Translations under genes and position numbers: made by a program | NCBI GenBank assembly: GCA_963821925.1 | Contig: CAWGFO010000001.1 | Coordinates: 930,001-994,000 of the forward strand | Length of the DNA stretch: 64,000 bases | Direction: 5' to 3' | Source: JAOUEA01 sp963821925 | GTDB taxonomy: Bacteria > Actinomycetota > UBA4738 > HRBIN12 | Shown: piece after piece, positions 25,279 to 36,574 of the stretch | Numbering within the stretch: position 1 is the stretch's first letter | Layout: each line of letters opens with the position of its first letter | Notes under the pieces: generated by a model | Database searches by the model: none | The model's input: the letters and a program-made list of their open reading frames with translations, nothing else | What the model was told of the DNA's origin: nothing

Positions 25279-25753
25279 TCAGAACAGCGGGGCGACACCG
25301 CGCTCGAGGTCGAGGAGGTACCGCTTGCGCTCGAGGCCGCCGGCGTAGCCCGTGAGCGACCCGTCGCTCCCGATCACCCGGTGGCAGGGCACGATGATCC
25401 CGATCGGGTTGCGGGCGTTGGCCAAGCCCACCGCTCGCGCGAGGGCGGGGTCGCCGAGCTCGCGAGCGAGGTCACCGTAGGAGCGCGTCTCGCCGAAGGG
25501 GATCTCCCGCAGGAGCGCCCAGACCCGCTGCTGGAAGGCGTCGCCTCGCGCCGCGGTCGGCACCGTGAAGATCAGCCCGCCGGCCCGCGAAGTAGCCGGC
25601 GAGCTCCTCGCGGACCCGGTCGAACCCGTCGGGCGTGCACTCGCCGAGGCCCGCGCTCGGACGGTCACCCATCCTGAGGGCGCTCAGCACGCCGTCGGTG
25701 TTCACGAGCGTGAGGGTCCCGATCGGCGATCGCATCGTCGTGTAGGTCTGCAT
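25279..25753 (-). pseudogene. ogt: Methylated-DNA-protein cysteine methyltransferase, one frameshift
   Basis: Suicide DNA-repair protein that removes O6-alkylguanine lesions. The first frame, from ATG 25753, has MQTYTTMRSPIGTLTLVNTD and AGYFAGRR. The rest, one base out of phase, continues LIFTVPTAARGDAFQQRVW, then IVPCHRVIGSDGSLTGYAGG with the active-site Cys. The slip sits near 25580-25590, where dropping one base gives the spacing seen in other Ogt proteins. All catalytic elements remain, so the gene is probably intact in the organism or only just mutated. It is a single gene divergent from the agmatinase-like gene. Confidence 0.85.
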
Positions 25754-25905
25754 CCGTCCTCGTCCTCGGTCATCGAGCCTAGCTCGGCTCTCCGGAATAA
25801 CGGCCCGACTGTCGGATCCGTGAAGCCGTAGCTCCCGAGGTCGGGCCCGCGCCGGCGCTCGGCGTGTCACGATCGACGCGACCGACGACCGGCGATGGAG
25901 GACGG

Positions 25906-26919
25906 ATGCCCGAGCGACCCGATATCCCCGACGACGTGACCGTGGAGGACCTGGGGTTCTTGCACTGGTGGGGACCGCCGACGCTCTACCGATGTGCCGT
26001 GGAACCCGACCCGGCCAACGTCGACCTCGCTCTCGTCGGTGTGCCGCACAGCAGCGGCAACGGCACCACCTGGCGCGACCAGCACCTCGGCCCGCGCTCG
26101 ATCCGCGACGTCTCGATGGCATACCGCCGGCTCCACCTCGGGTGGCGGTTCGACCCGTGGGCCGCATGCAGGATCCGCGACTTGGGCGACGTGCCGATCC
26201 GCAACTCGCTCGTGAACGACATCGCGGTGCGCGAGATCGAGGATTTCTTCGCGCCGCTCGACGCCGCCGGCGTGCGTCCGGTCTCGTTCGGCGGGGACCA
26301 CTCGATCTCGCTCGCGATCCTGCGCGCGATCGCCGGGCCGAACTCGCGCCTCCGTGGCCCGGCCGCGATCGTGCACTTCGACGCCCACTACGACACCTAC
26401 GACGACTTCCCGAACTGGTACGGGGCCTACGACTCCGCGGGCCACTGGGCCTCGAAGTCGGTGCACGAGCATCACGTCGATGCCGGGCGGAGCGTGCAGA
26501 TCGGGATCCGTGGGCACGACATCTGGATGGATCCCGGGAAGACGAGCCGAGAGCTCGGCTACCGGATCGTGACGAAGGACGAGTTCGACGACGACCTCGG
26601 GATCGCCGGCACGATCGACCTGATCCGCGAGCGGGTGGGGGACCTTCCGGTTTACGTCTCGTTCGACCTCGACGTGCTCGACACCACGATCGCCCCCGCG
26701 GTCTCGAACCCCGAGCCGGGCGAGGAGGGCCTCACGATGAAGGAGGCGATCCGGGTGCTGCAGGGGATGCGGGGGATGGACGTGATCGGCGCCGACGTGG
26801 TCGAGCTGATGCCCAGCGTGGATTCGCCGAACTCGATGACCGCGCAGAACGCCACCCGGATCGGCTTCGAGCTCATCTGCCTGATCGCCGACCGGATCGC
26901 GACCATCCGGCGGGCGTGA
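25906..26919 (+). CDS. Agmatinase/arginase family ureohydrolase
   Basis: A 337-residue binuclear manganese hydrolase. Metal motifs are present: FGGDHSIS near residue 126, HFDAHYDTYDD near 157 and SFDLDVLDTTIAP near 250. The sequence lies closer to agmatinase/guanidinobutyrase-like proteins than arginase, since the substrate-side loop GRSVQIGIRGHD is of that type. Candidate substrates include agmatine, guanidinobutyrate and formiminoglutamate. ATG 25906 is well supported by GGAGG five to nine bases upstream. The N-terminal ~25 residues before the fold are acidic. It is not in an obvious amine-catabolic operon. Confidence 0.85.
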   Translation: MPERPDIPDDVTVEDLGFLHWWGPPTLYRCAVEPDPANVDLALVGVPHSSGNGTTWRDQHLGPRSIRDVSMAYRRLHLGWRFDPWAACRIRDLGDVPIRNSLVNDIAVREIEDFFAPLDAAGVRPVSFGGDHSISLAILRAIAGPNSRLRGPAAIVHFDAHYDTYDDFPNWYGAYDSAGHWASKSVHEHHVDAGRSVQIGIRGHDIWMDPGKTSRELGYRIVTKDEFDDDLGIAGTIDLIRERVGDLPVYVSFDLDVLDTTIAPAVSNPEPGEEGLTMKEAIRVLQGMRGMDVIGADVVELMPSVDSPNSMTAQNATRIGFELICLIADRIATIRRA

Positions 26920-27040
26920 AGCTCGGGGCCGCAGGTCCGGTTTGTGCGGGCACCGGTTCGGGGTATGAGGCAACCACCACGTTCCTCGGCGCCGGGTTGC
27001 ACGGGCCGGGTTCGCGTGCCCGATAGCAGGAGGTTGGTCG

Positions 27041-27247
27041 ATGAGTGAACGATCGAACACGATGGTGAGCATCGGCGACGCGGCACTGACCGGGTGGCGC
27101 GGCGCCGCCGGTCGCGCGATCGCGAAGCCGGTGGCGAACCACACACGCTTCACACAGGCGCAGGTCGAGGCCTTCATCGGCCTCGGTCTCCTCGCGTACG
27201 CGGCATACCGGATGGCGCGACCCCTGATCGCCGCCTCGCGACGTTGA
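27041..27247 (+). CDS. Small one-TM protein
   Basis: A 68-residue protein starting at ATG 27041 with a strong AGGAGG seven bases upstream. A short polar start precedes the basic stretch VANHTRFTQAQVEA. One hydrophobic helix (FIGLGLLAYAAYRMA) is near residue 45, and the end is basic (AASRR). The gene is downstream of the ureohydrolase in the same orientation, with 121 bases between them. Not recognised; it could be a small structural or regulatory membrane peptide. Confidence 0.6.
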   Translation: MSERSNTMVSIGDAALTGWRGAAGRAIAKPVANHTRFTQAQVEAFIGLGLLAYAAYRMARPLIAASRR

Positions 27248-27302
27248 CCCTGCCGACCCCTCCCTCGATCGAGGCGACGCGACGGGTGTATCGTTCGCGC
27301 CC

Positions 27303-28310
27303 ATGGCGATGATCCCGGGGGCGACCTTCCGCACGATCGACGAGGCCACGCCCGGGCCGAAGCTCGCCGCGGTCTTCGCCTCTCGAGCGGAGGCGTACGT
27401 GGCCTGGTACCTGCAGCACGGCGACGAGCTCCGCCCGTCGGTCGCCGAAGGGGTCGAGGCGCTCCGCACCCACATGCCCGAGCTCGTGCCGGCCTACGAA
27501 GCGATGGTCGCCGAGGTCGGAGGGAACGATCCGCTGGCCGCGCGCATGTTCACGATGTGGAGGCCGCCCGGGGCGGCGATCGCCTGCTCCCAGGCGGTGC
27601 TCAGCGAAGGCGAGCGCGGTCCTCGTTTGGTGCGCAACTACGACTACCCGGCGGAACTGATGGATGCGGTGATCCTGCGATCGCAGCTGGCGGACCGTCG
27701 GGTGATCGGCGTCACCGACGCGGTCTGGGGGCTCTGCGACGGGATGAACGACCGCGGATTGGCCGTCTCGCTCACCTTCGGTGGCCGCGCGTCGATGGGC
27801 GAGGGGTTCGGCGTTCCGATCGTGGTCCGCTATCTGCTCGAGACCTGTGACACGGTCGCCGACGCGCGCGCCGTGCTCGCTCGGCTTCCGCTCGCGCACA
27901 CCCACAACCTCACGATCGTCGACAGCGAGGGTGACGTGATCACCGCGTACCTCAACCCGGATCGGCCCCCTTCGTTCCGCCGGCTGCCGATCGCGGTCAA
28001 TCATCAGTGGGCGGTCGAATCGTGGGATCAGGCGCTCGCCGAGAGCACCCTGCAGCGCGAGTGGTGGCTCCTCCGACTGCTCGACGATCCCGACGTCGAC
28101 CACGATCGGTTCGTCGGTGCGTTCCTGGTGCCGCCGCTCTACAGCTTGGCGCACGATGTCGGGCGCGGCACCGTGTACACGGCCGTCTACGATCCCGCGG
28201 AGGGCGACATCACGTACGTGTGGCCAACCAGCACGCTCCCGCTCCGGTTCGACTCGTTCCCCGAGGGGACGCACGAGATCACGTACCCGCCGTCGCCTCC
28301 GTCCGTCTAG
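27303..28310 (+). CDS. C45 family (acyl-CoA:6-APA acyltransferase-like) N-terminal-nucleophile hydrolase
   Basis: A 335-residue protein of the C45 peptidase/acyltransferase family, relatives of isopenicillin N acyltransferase and acid ceramidase-like amidases. The likely self-cleavage Cys is in AAIACSQAVL near residue 98, followed by the conserved RNYDYP segment (near 113) and HTHNLTIVDSEGDVITAYLN near 201. The preceding ~95 residues would form the alpha chain. The ligand is unknown. Start ATG 27303 has no SD but is 7 bases from a TATCGT -10-like element, so it might be leaderless. The MalK gene converges 20 bases away. Confidence 0.8.
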   Translation: MAMIPGATFRTIDEATPGPKLAAVFASRAEAYVAWYLQHGDELRPSVAEGVEALRTHMPELVPAYEAMVAEVGGNDPLAARMFTMWRPPGAAIACSQAVLSEGERGPRLVRNYDYPAELMDAVILRSQLADRRVIGVTDAVWGLCDGMNDRGLAVSLTFGGRASMGEGFGVPIVVRYLLETCDTVADARAVLARLPLAHTHNLTIVDSEGDVITAYLNPDRPPSFRRLPIAVNHQWAVESWDQALAESTLQREWWLLRLLDDPDVDHDRFVGAFLVPPLYSLAHDVGRGTVYTAVYDPAEGDITYVWPTSTLPLRFDSFPEGTHEITYPPSPPSV

Positions 28311-28330
28311 GCCGGTCCGACGGCTGCGCT

Positions 28331-29428
<1,098 letters not shown>

Positions 29429-29431
29429 CGC

Positions 29432-30264
29432 TCAGCCCTTCACCGCGCCGGTCAGCATCCCGCGCATGAACTCGCGCTGGAAGATGATGAAGACGATCAG
29501 GATCGGGATCGCGACGATCACCGCGCCCGCCGACACGAGCGGGATGTCCGTGGTGTAGCGGCCCGAGAAGCTGGCGAGGCCCGCCGGGGCCGTCATCCGG
29601 TTGATCGTGAACACGAGGGCGAGGAAGAACTCGTTCCAGCTGTCGGCGAAGGTCAGCACCGCGAGCGTGAGGATCGCGGGGCGGGCGAAGGGCACCATGA
29701 TCTTCCAGAGCGTCTTCCAGCTCGAAGCGCCGTCGATCCGGGCGGCCTCGAGCAACGACGGCGGAGCCGACAGGAATGCCGCGCGCATCCAGAAGATGCC
29801 GAACGCGAGCTCGCCGGAGACCTCGAGCAGGATCAGCGCCCAGTAGGTATCGAGCAGCCCCATCGCGCGCACGTCGTAGTACAGCGGCACGATCGTCGCC
29901 TCGGTCGGGATGATCAACCCGAGGATGAACAGATAGAAGATGACCTTCGATCCGCGGAAGCGCATCGTCGCGAAGGCGTAGCCGCGCGATGATCGAGAGG
30001 ACGACCGACGCCGGCACCATCACCGCCGCGACGATGATGCTCGTCGTGAAGCTCGCCGCGAACTTCCCCTCCTGCCACGCGGTGACGTAGTTGTGCCAGG
30101 CGAACGTCGGGGGGAGCGCGAACCCAGACGGCGAGGTCGACGTCGCCCGCCGGGTACAAGCTCGCGAGGAAGACACCCACGAGTGGGTAGATCGCCACCA
30201 TCGAACACAGGATGATCAGGAGGTAGTTGAAGGTGACCTGGGTGCGCGAGGTCGTCGTGGTCAC
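29432..30264 (-). pseudogene. Carbohydrate ABC permease (MalG type), two frameshifts
   Basis: Inner-membrane sugar permease with six expected TM helices. Starting from GTG 30264 (MTTTTSRTQVTFNYLL) the frame slips by one base after YPAGDVDL, resuming as PSGFALPPTFAWHNYVTAW. It slips again by one base after SIIA, resuming GYAFATMRFRGSKV. The final section contains the EAA loop EAARIDGASSWKTLWKIMVP, which docks on the ATPase. Both slips are one extra base. The 833-base length fits a 277-residue MalG plus two bases. The start overlaps the MalF stop as GTGA. Confidence 0.85.
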
Positions 30265-31217
30265 GCCTCGGCCCCCCGTTCCATCAGGCGGTTGAGTCCG
30301 TAGCGTCACCGCGAACACGATCAGCATCAGGATGATCCCGAGCGCCGCGGCCGACCCCACCTGCCCGGTGAGGAACATCCGCTGCCACACGAGGTACGCG
30401 GGAACGGTCGTCGCGTGGCCCGGCCCGCCGCTCGTCAGAACGTAGATCTCGTCGAACGTGCCGAGCGTGCCGATCACCGTCAGCACCAGCACGACCTGGA
30501 GCTCGTACCGGAGTCCGGGCAGGGTCACCGCGAAGAACTCACGGACGGCGTTCGCGCCGTCGACCCGGGCCGCCTCGTACAGGCTCGCCGGTATCTTCAT
30601 CACGCCGGCCAGGAACAGGATCAGGCAGAAGCCGAACTGGCCCCACATCCCGAACACGCCGACGGCCGGCAGCGCCGTGTTGAAGTCGCCGAGCCACCCT
30701 GCCGACGGGACGAGGCGCCCGAGCCCCATGGCCAGCGCATCGCGGTGCTGATCGGCCCGTCGACGTCGTACATCCAGATCCAGGCCACCGCCGTCGCCAC
30801 GTCGGTGATCACGAGCGGCAGGAACAGGAGCATCCGGAAGAACGTCAGCCCACGGATACGGATCCGGGAGATCACGGCCGCCAGGAACAGGCCGATCACG
30901 ATCGGCATGAACGAGTAGAAGAGCATCAGGACCATCACGTGGGCGTACCCGCTCCGGATCGCCGGGTCGTGAAGAACTCGGTGTAGTTGCCCAGCCCGAC
31001 CCACGAGCCGGTCGTGATCCCGTCCCAGTCGTAGAAGGAGACGTTGATCCCCTGCCCGAGCGGGAAGAGGTTGAAGGCCGCGTAGAGGAGGAAGGCGGGC
31101 GCGACGTAGAGATAGCCGATCCGTCGCGCTTCCCCCGGCAGCGCGCTCCGGCGTCTGCGTCCGGCGGCTCCCGACCGCGCCCGCTCGTGCGGCGAGGGCC
31201 CCGGGTGTCTCGTCCAT
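30261..31217 (-). pseudogene. Carbohydrate ABC permease (MalF type), four frameshifts
   Basis: Sugar permease in an operon with MalG. Fragments in order: MDETPGALAARAGAVGS, then (one base out) GYLYVAPAFLLYAAFNLFPL. Shifted back, it reads DPAIRSGYAHVMVLMLFYS and IRIRGLTFFRMLLFLPLVIT. It shifts again to MGLGRLVPSAGWLGDFNT with the EAA loop EAARVDGANAVREFFAVTLP, and last to GLNRLMERGAEA before the stop. The shifts are +1, -1, -1 and +1, net zero, so all segments join into a ~319-residue MalF. Start and stop overlap neighbours (TGATG with the binding-protein gene, GTGA with MalG). Confidence 0.85.
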
Positions 31218-32610
31218 CAGGTGCGCGAGCTCTGGAAGTCCGCGTAGTCCTCCTGGATCTTGGCCACGAACTCCTCGGGCGTGATCCGTTGGGCCATCAG
31301 CTCCTGGACCGCCGCGGTGACGGTGTCGTAGAAGGTCGGCGTGGCCCAGTCGAGGTACGGGACCACCCCGTTGGCTTCGGACGGCGGTGGACGCCGCGTC
31401 TACCACGTCGGCGAGCACGGTACCGGGCTGGATCGAAGCTCGTGGCGCCCGGTGTGGAGCGGGATCTGCCCGACCTCGGATCAGCAGGTCGCTCGCGTGG
31501 TCGCTCGTCATCCAGTCGATGTAGGCGGCCGCGGCGTCCGGGTGCTGCGGATCCCGCCGAGATCGAGAGTGGGAAGCCCGCCCCACCCGTGGCAACCGGC
31601 GGATCGCCTGCCGTCGTCGGCGGCATCAGGAAGAAGCCGAAGTCGCGGCTGTCGGCACCCAGGTTCGCGACGATCCAGTTGCCGGTGATCATGAACACGC
31701 CCTCGCCGTCGGCGAAGTTCGCCACCGCGGCATCGTACCCGCCGCCTCCGAACCCCGGCGTGAAGTAGCCCTTCTCGGCCCAGTCGCGGAGCGTCGTGGC
31801 CGCCTGCAGGTTCTCGGGCGTGTCGAACGAGAGGTCGCCGCCCTGGAGCCCGAACACGAAGTCGATGATGTCGGCTGCACGCTCGCCGTCTCGTTCTGGA
31901 TCGACGACGTACTCGTGGATGCCCGGGAAGGCGTCGTTGTTCCCGAACTGGATCGGCACCTCGTCGGCCTGCTTCGCGACCGCGAGCCGCCTGCTCGAAG
32001 TCGGCGAACGTGGTCGGGACCTCGAGCCCGAGGTCGGCGAGCTTCGCCTTGTTGTAGTAGACGCCCACGATCTCGCCCATCGTCGTGTAGCCGAAGAGGT
32101 TGCCGGTGCCGAACTGCTTGCCGTCGGGGGACCAACTGCTTACGGCGAGGACGTTCTCCGGCACCCGCTCGTTCCAGCCGTAGGCCTCGGCGTAGTTGTC
32201 GAGGGGCAGGAGCAGGCCGGCCTTCACGAGCTGGCCCATGTCCGGCCAGCCCTGGTTCGCCTCGACGATGTCCGGCGGGTGCGGGCCTTGGATCGCGAGC
32301 CGCAGCAGGGTCTTCAGCTCGCCGAAGTCCCGGTTGACCCGCTTGATCGTGACGTTCGGGTACCGCTGCTGGAACTCGGCGTTGAGCTGATCCCAGACCT
32401 TGCTGACCTGCCCGGACTCCTGGTCCCAGACGGTCAGGGTGATCGGCTCGGTGTCGGGGACGCCCGTGCTGGCCGGAGGCGGGGGGACCGAGACCTGGGA
32501 GGTCTCGTCCACCGGGCGTGCAGGCCATGGACACGAGCGTGAGCATCGTCAGCAGCGTCGAGCCCCGTTCGTGTTCGTGCGCGGGTCGCGATCGGTGTCG
32601 ATGCGTCCAT
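31217..32610 (-). pseudogene. Sugar-binding lipoprotein (MalE type), about seven frameshifts
   Basis: Extracellular solute-binding protein family 1 for the importer. From ATG 32610 (GGAGG upstream), the signal peptide continues after one slip as STLLTMLTLVSMAC, a lipobox. The mature part then runs, with slips, through LTVWDQESGQVSKVWDQLNA, GWPDMGQLVKAGLLLPLDN and IQFGNNDAFPGIHEYVVDPE. It closes with WATPTFYDTVTAAVQEL and EEFVAKIQEDYADFQSS. Six of the seven shifts are +1, one is -1. Every segment is a well-conserved binding-protein piece, with no in-frame stop inside segments. Repeated one-base slips in conserved sequence suggest consensus error rather than decay. Confidence 0.8.
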
Positions 32611-32675
32611 CGAAGGGCCTCCAAAGCCGGCGTCTGCGGCACTCCGACTCTAGGTCGGTCCGTCGAAGGGCGTCA

Positions 32676-32725
32676 AGCCATGGTCTGATTTCGGTTCGCT
32701 CTGGCTCGACATCGGTCTATCATGG
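32676..32725. promoter_or_regulatory. Possible GntR (DasR-like) operator region
   Basis: The 110-base gap between the divergent binding-protein and GntR genes holds two GGTCT half-sites (tggtctgatt at 32681 and atcggtctat at 32711), 30 bases apart. DasR-type GntR regulators of amino-sugar catabolism recognise a TGGTCTAGACCA-like palindrome (established knowledge). Only half-sites are seen, so this is tentative. Confidence 0.3.
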
Positions 32726-33486
32726 CCGCATGTCGGCGATCCCCGAGCCCGCGCACCCGCTCGACCGGCTCCAGCTCGCGCTACCAGCGCGTGCGGGAGT
32801 CACTCGCCGAGGAGATCGAACGAGGCTGGCGCCCGCCCGGGTCTCGGCTGCCGCCCGAACGCGCGTTGGCCGAGCACTTCGGGGTGAGCCGGGTGACGCT
32901 CCGCCGTGCGCTCGAGCGAGCTGGCGCGCACGGGGTGATCGCGCGGACAGGCGCGGCTTGGGCTGTCGTCGCCTCTGCGATCGGCGAGCCACCGAACGAG
33001 CTGATGAGCTTCTCGGAGATGGCCGCGTCACGCGGGCTCACGCCGGGCGGGCGGGTGCTCGAGCGCAGCGTGCGGCCGGCAACGATCGACGAGGCGGAGG
33101 CACTCGGGCTCGCTCCCGGCGCGCCGCTGTTCGAGCTCGAGCGGCTCCGGTCGATGGACGACGTCCCGATCCTGATCGACCGGACGCGGATCCCGCTTGT
33201 CGGTTGCGCCGGGGCTCGACGAGGTCGACCTCGAGGAGACATCGCTCTACGAGGTGCTCGAAGCACGCTTCGAGATGCGGCCGACCCGAGCGCGATTCAC
33301 GGTCGAGGCGATCGCCGCGGACGAGCGACACGCCGCGTCTGCTGGGTCTGCGAGCCGGGCGAGCCGCTGCTGCGCTGTCGACAGCAGACCGAGGACGAGA
33401 CCGGGCGGCAGATCGAGCTCTGCGAGATGGTCTACCGGGGCGACCGCTACCGGTTCCGGGCGACGCTCGCTGCCGCGGAGAGCTGA
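32722..33486 (+). pseudogene. GntR family regulator (HutC/DasR type), two or three frameshifts
   Basis: Sugar-responsive repressor or activator. The HTH is intact: RYQRVRESLAEEIERGW, LPPERALAEHFGVSRVTLRR near residue 45. The effector-binding UTRA region (FSEMAASRGLTPGGRVL, ELERLRSMDDVPILIDRTRIPL) breaks at about 33195 into the +1 frame (LDEVDLEETSLYEVLEARF, then FTVEAIAADERHAAS) and returns by a -1 shift to EPGEPLLRCRQQTEDETG before the stop. Start ATG 32722 keeps the HTH frame; ATG 32730 would need a third shift. It lies divergent from the importer and upstream of nagB, so it probably controls both. Confidence 0.85.
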
Positions 33487-33489
33487 CCG

Positions 33490-34234
33490 GTGGGCGATCT
33501 GCGGATCGCGGTGGTCGACGACGACGAGGCGCTTGAGCCGGACCGGCGCCGACCTCGTCGTCGACGCGATCGCGAAGCATCCCACGGCCACGGTGGTCGC
33601 GGCGACCGGCGAACACCCCGATGGGGCTGTACGCGGAGTCGGCGGGGCGTCGCCGCGCCGGGACGCTCGACGCCGGCCAGGTCACGGTCGGTTCCAGCTC
33701 GACGAGTACCTGGGACTCGACGCCGAAGACCGGCGTTCGCTGTACGGATGGATGCACCGGAGCTTCCTCGGATCCGCTGGGGATCGTCGCCGGAGCACGT
33801 GCGTGCGGCTCCCGACCGACGGCGACCTGGACGAGGTCTGCGCGTCGTTCGACCGTGAGCTGCTGGCGCGCTGGCGGCGATCGACCTCGCCATCCTCGGG
33901 CTCGGCTCGAACGGGCATCTGGGCTTCAACGAACCGCCCGCGGAGGCGAACGTGCCGACGCGCGCGGTCGAGCTCTCAAGGATGACGGTCGAGGCGAACG
34001 GTCGGTACTGGGGCGACGTCGCCGACGTGCCCACGCGGGCGGTCACGCTCGGCCTGGGCACGCTGCTCTCGGCGCGCGCGATCGTGCTCGTCGCGTCGGG
34101 CGTGGGAAAGCGTGCGATCGTGCACCGGGTGCTCGAGGGACCGGTCGGGCCGTCGGTGCCGGCGTCCTTCCTCCAGACCGCCCAGGGCGAGGTCACCGTC
34201 GTCGTCGATCGCGCGGCGTGGGGCGACACGATGA
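33490..34234 (+). pseudogene. nagB: Glucosamine-6-phosphate deaminase-like protein, several frameshifts
   Basis: Converts glucosamine-6-phosphate to fructose-6-phosphate and ammonia. Start GTG 33490 (MGDLRIAVVDDD). In different frames one finds ADLVVDAIAKHPTATVVAATG, MGLYAESAGRRRAGTL, FQLDEYLGLDAEDRRSLYGW, then ILGLGSNGHLGFNEP, the NagB catalytic signature, and ALTMG-like AVTLGLGTLLSARAIVLVAS and GPVGPSVPASFLQ. A stop TGA overlapping the kinase ATG (ATGA at 34231) is reached only if one base is dropped from tgggg at ~34217. Without that, the frame runs on into the kinase. At least five slips break the N-terminal half. Confidence 0.75.
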
Positions 34235-35194
34235 ACCCGGCATTCGACCTGCTGGTGTCCGGCCGCCCCTCGGTCGACGTCATGTTCTCGGGGCTGCGCG
34301 AGTGGCCGGCACTCGGCAAGGACATCGACGCCGACGGTCTAGGGCTGTGCGCGGGCACGTCCTTCAACACGCCGGCGGCGGCGAATCGGCTCGGGCTGCG
34401 GGTCGCCTACGTCGCGACGATCGGCGACGACCCGTGGAGCCGGATGATCCGCGACGAGTTCGAGGCGGAGGGGCTCCCGACGGACTTCCTGCGAGGTCGA
34501 GCACCGACCGCTGCCCGGCGTCTCGGTGGCGCTCAACCTCGACGGCGACCGCGGGTTCGTGACGCATTGGGGGGACGGTGACTCGTACGACGAGAGGCTC
34601 CATAAGCGCGCCCTCGACGTGGCGGCGCGGGTCGACGCGCGCCATCTGCACGCGTACGTCGACGAGGCGCCCGACCTCGAGGTTCTCGCGCGTGGACGCG
34701 GGATGACCGTCTCGCTCGACGCGTGGGGCGGGCCGTGGTGGTCCTCGCCTCACCCGCTGACCGACCTCCTCGCAAACGCCGACGTGCTCTTCGCGAACGA
34801 GGCAGAGGCTGCCGCGATGAGCGGGGAAGACTCGCTCGAGCGCGCCCTCGAGCGGCTGGCGGCGCACTGCGAGTGCGTGGTGATCAAGCGCGGCGCGGCC
34901 GGCGCGGTCGCTCTCGCTGCCGGCGTCACGCGTGCTGTCGTCGCGGACACGGCCGAGCTCGTCGACACCACCGGCGCGGGGGACTGCTTCAACGCGGGGT
35001 TCCTCACCGGCTGGCTCGGCGGGCTGCCACTCACGGACTCGCTCGCGCTCGGCGTGCTGTGCGGTAGCCGTGCGGTGGGCGACTACGGTGGATACCGTGG
35101 CTGCCCGCGGGAGCCGGAGCTCCGCGCGATCGCGGCCGAACGCGGCATCATGCTGCCCCCGAGAGGGGCGGTCCCGGAAGGAGATCCGACATGA
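34231..35194 (+). pseudogene. PfkB family carbohydrate kinase, one frameshift
   Basis: Ribokinase-type sugar kinase. The first frame from ATG 34231 has MNPAFDLLVSGRPSVDVMFS, AGTSFNTPAAANRLGLRVAY and IGDDPWSRMIRDEF. After ~34495 it continues one base out of phase from EVEHRPLPGVSVALNLDGDR through the conserved catalytic DTTGAGDCFNAGFLTGWL near residue 253. The sugar or amino-sugar substrate is unspecified; in the amino-sugar context it probably phosphorylates a hexose or hexosamine. Its TGA overlaps the GH4 ATG (ATGA). One slip in an otherwise well-conserved gene again suggests an artefact. Confidence 0.85.
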
Positions 35195-36561
35195 AGATGA
35201 CCTTGCTCGGCTCCGGCGTACGCGCGCCGTTCGTCCTGCACGGGCTCGCCGCCGCGCAGGACGACCTCGGGCTCGACGAGGTCGTGCTGCACGACACCGA
35301 CGGGGAGCGGCTGACCCTGATGACGGCCCTCGGCGCGCATCTGTGCGCCGGAGTGGGGTGCCCGGTTCACGGTGCGCGGCGAGCCCGACCCGCGGGCCGC
35401 GATCGCCGGCGCACGGTTCGTCTTCTCGGCGATCCGGCCGGGACAGGAGGCCGCCCGCGCCGTGGACGAGGAGGTGCCGCTGAAGCACGGCGTGCTCGGA
35501 CAGGAGACGACCGGGCCCGGGCGGGTTCGCGATGGCGCTGCGGACGATCCCCGCGATGCTCGGATACGCGCGCCTGATCGAGGAGGTCGCGCCCGACGCC
35601 CTGCTCGTGAACTTCACGAACCCGGTCGGGATCGTGATGCAGGCGCTGCACGATCACAGCTCCGTCCGCGCGGTCGGGATCTGCGACGGTCCGATCTCGA
35701 TGCAGCGGAGCGTGGCGGAGCTTCCTGGGCCTGCCGCCGGAACAGGTGCACGCCGACTACTTCGGGCTGAACCACTGCGGGTGGATCCACCGCGTGCTCG
35801 TCGACGGTCGCGACCGCCTGCCCGAGGTGCTCGAGCGGTTCGAGGAGCTCCAGGCCGCCGACGAACAGTGGCGGCTGTTCGACCCGGCGCTCGTGCGCGC
35901 GATCGGGATGCTGCCGATGGAGTACCTCTACTTCTACTACTACCGGGACGAGGCGGTCGCGCACATCCGAGGGCTCGGGGAGCTCGCGCGGGCGGCAGCT
36001 GCAGGCGCTGAACGACGCCCTGTGGCCGATGCTGCGGACGTGCGTCGACGCGGGTGATCTCGCTGCGGCGCGCGCGCGTGGGAGCGGCGCGATGAGCGAG
36101 CGCGACGCGACCTACTTCGCGCGCGAGCGCGGCGAGATGGTCGGCACGAGGGCGACGAGCGCCGGCCGATCTGTTCGAGGGTGACGGCTACGAGGGGATG
36201 GCGACCGCGGTCGATGGCGGCGGCCGTGCAGCGCCGGAAGGTTCCGCTGATCCTGAACGTCCCGAACCGCGGGGCGATCGGCGGCCTGCGCGACGACGAC
36301 GTGGTCGAGGTGACGTGCCTGGCCGACGAGCACGGCGCGCACCCGATCGCCCAGGGCGAACTGCCCGAGGCGGCCATGGCACTCGTGCGCCAGGTCAAGG
36401 TGTACGAGCGGCTCACGGTGACCGCCGCCGTGGAGGGCTCGTACGACGTCGCGGTCGATGCGCTGCTCGCACACCCGCTGGTGGGCTCGTACCCGACCGC
36501 GAAAGCGATCCTGGACGATTACCTCGAAGGACTCGCGGGGCTGCTCCCGGCGCTGCGTTGA
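35191..36561 (+). pseudogene. Family 4 glycosidase (6-phospho-glucosidase type), about six frameshifts
   Basis: GH4 hydrolases use NAD+ and a divalent metal to cleave 6-phospho-glycosides in the cytosol. From ATG 35191 (AAGGAGATC upstream) the frames give MKMTLLGSGVRAPFVLHGLA, then FVFSAIRPGQEAARAVDEE, the GQETTGPGGFAMALRTIP segment and LLVNFTNPVGIVMQAL. Next come VHADYFGLNHCGWIHRVL (the N/H/C active site strand), GRQLQALNDALWPM and VPLILNVPNRGAIGG. All six slips look like +1. The 1,371-base length gives ~455 residues, the usual GH4 size. With NagB and PfkB it suggests catabolism of chitooligosaccharide- or glycoside-derived sugars. Confidence 0.8.
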
Positions 36562-36574
36562 TCCGCGCGGACGG

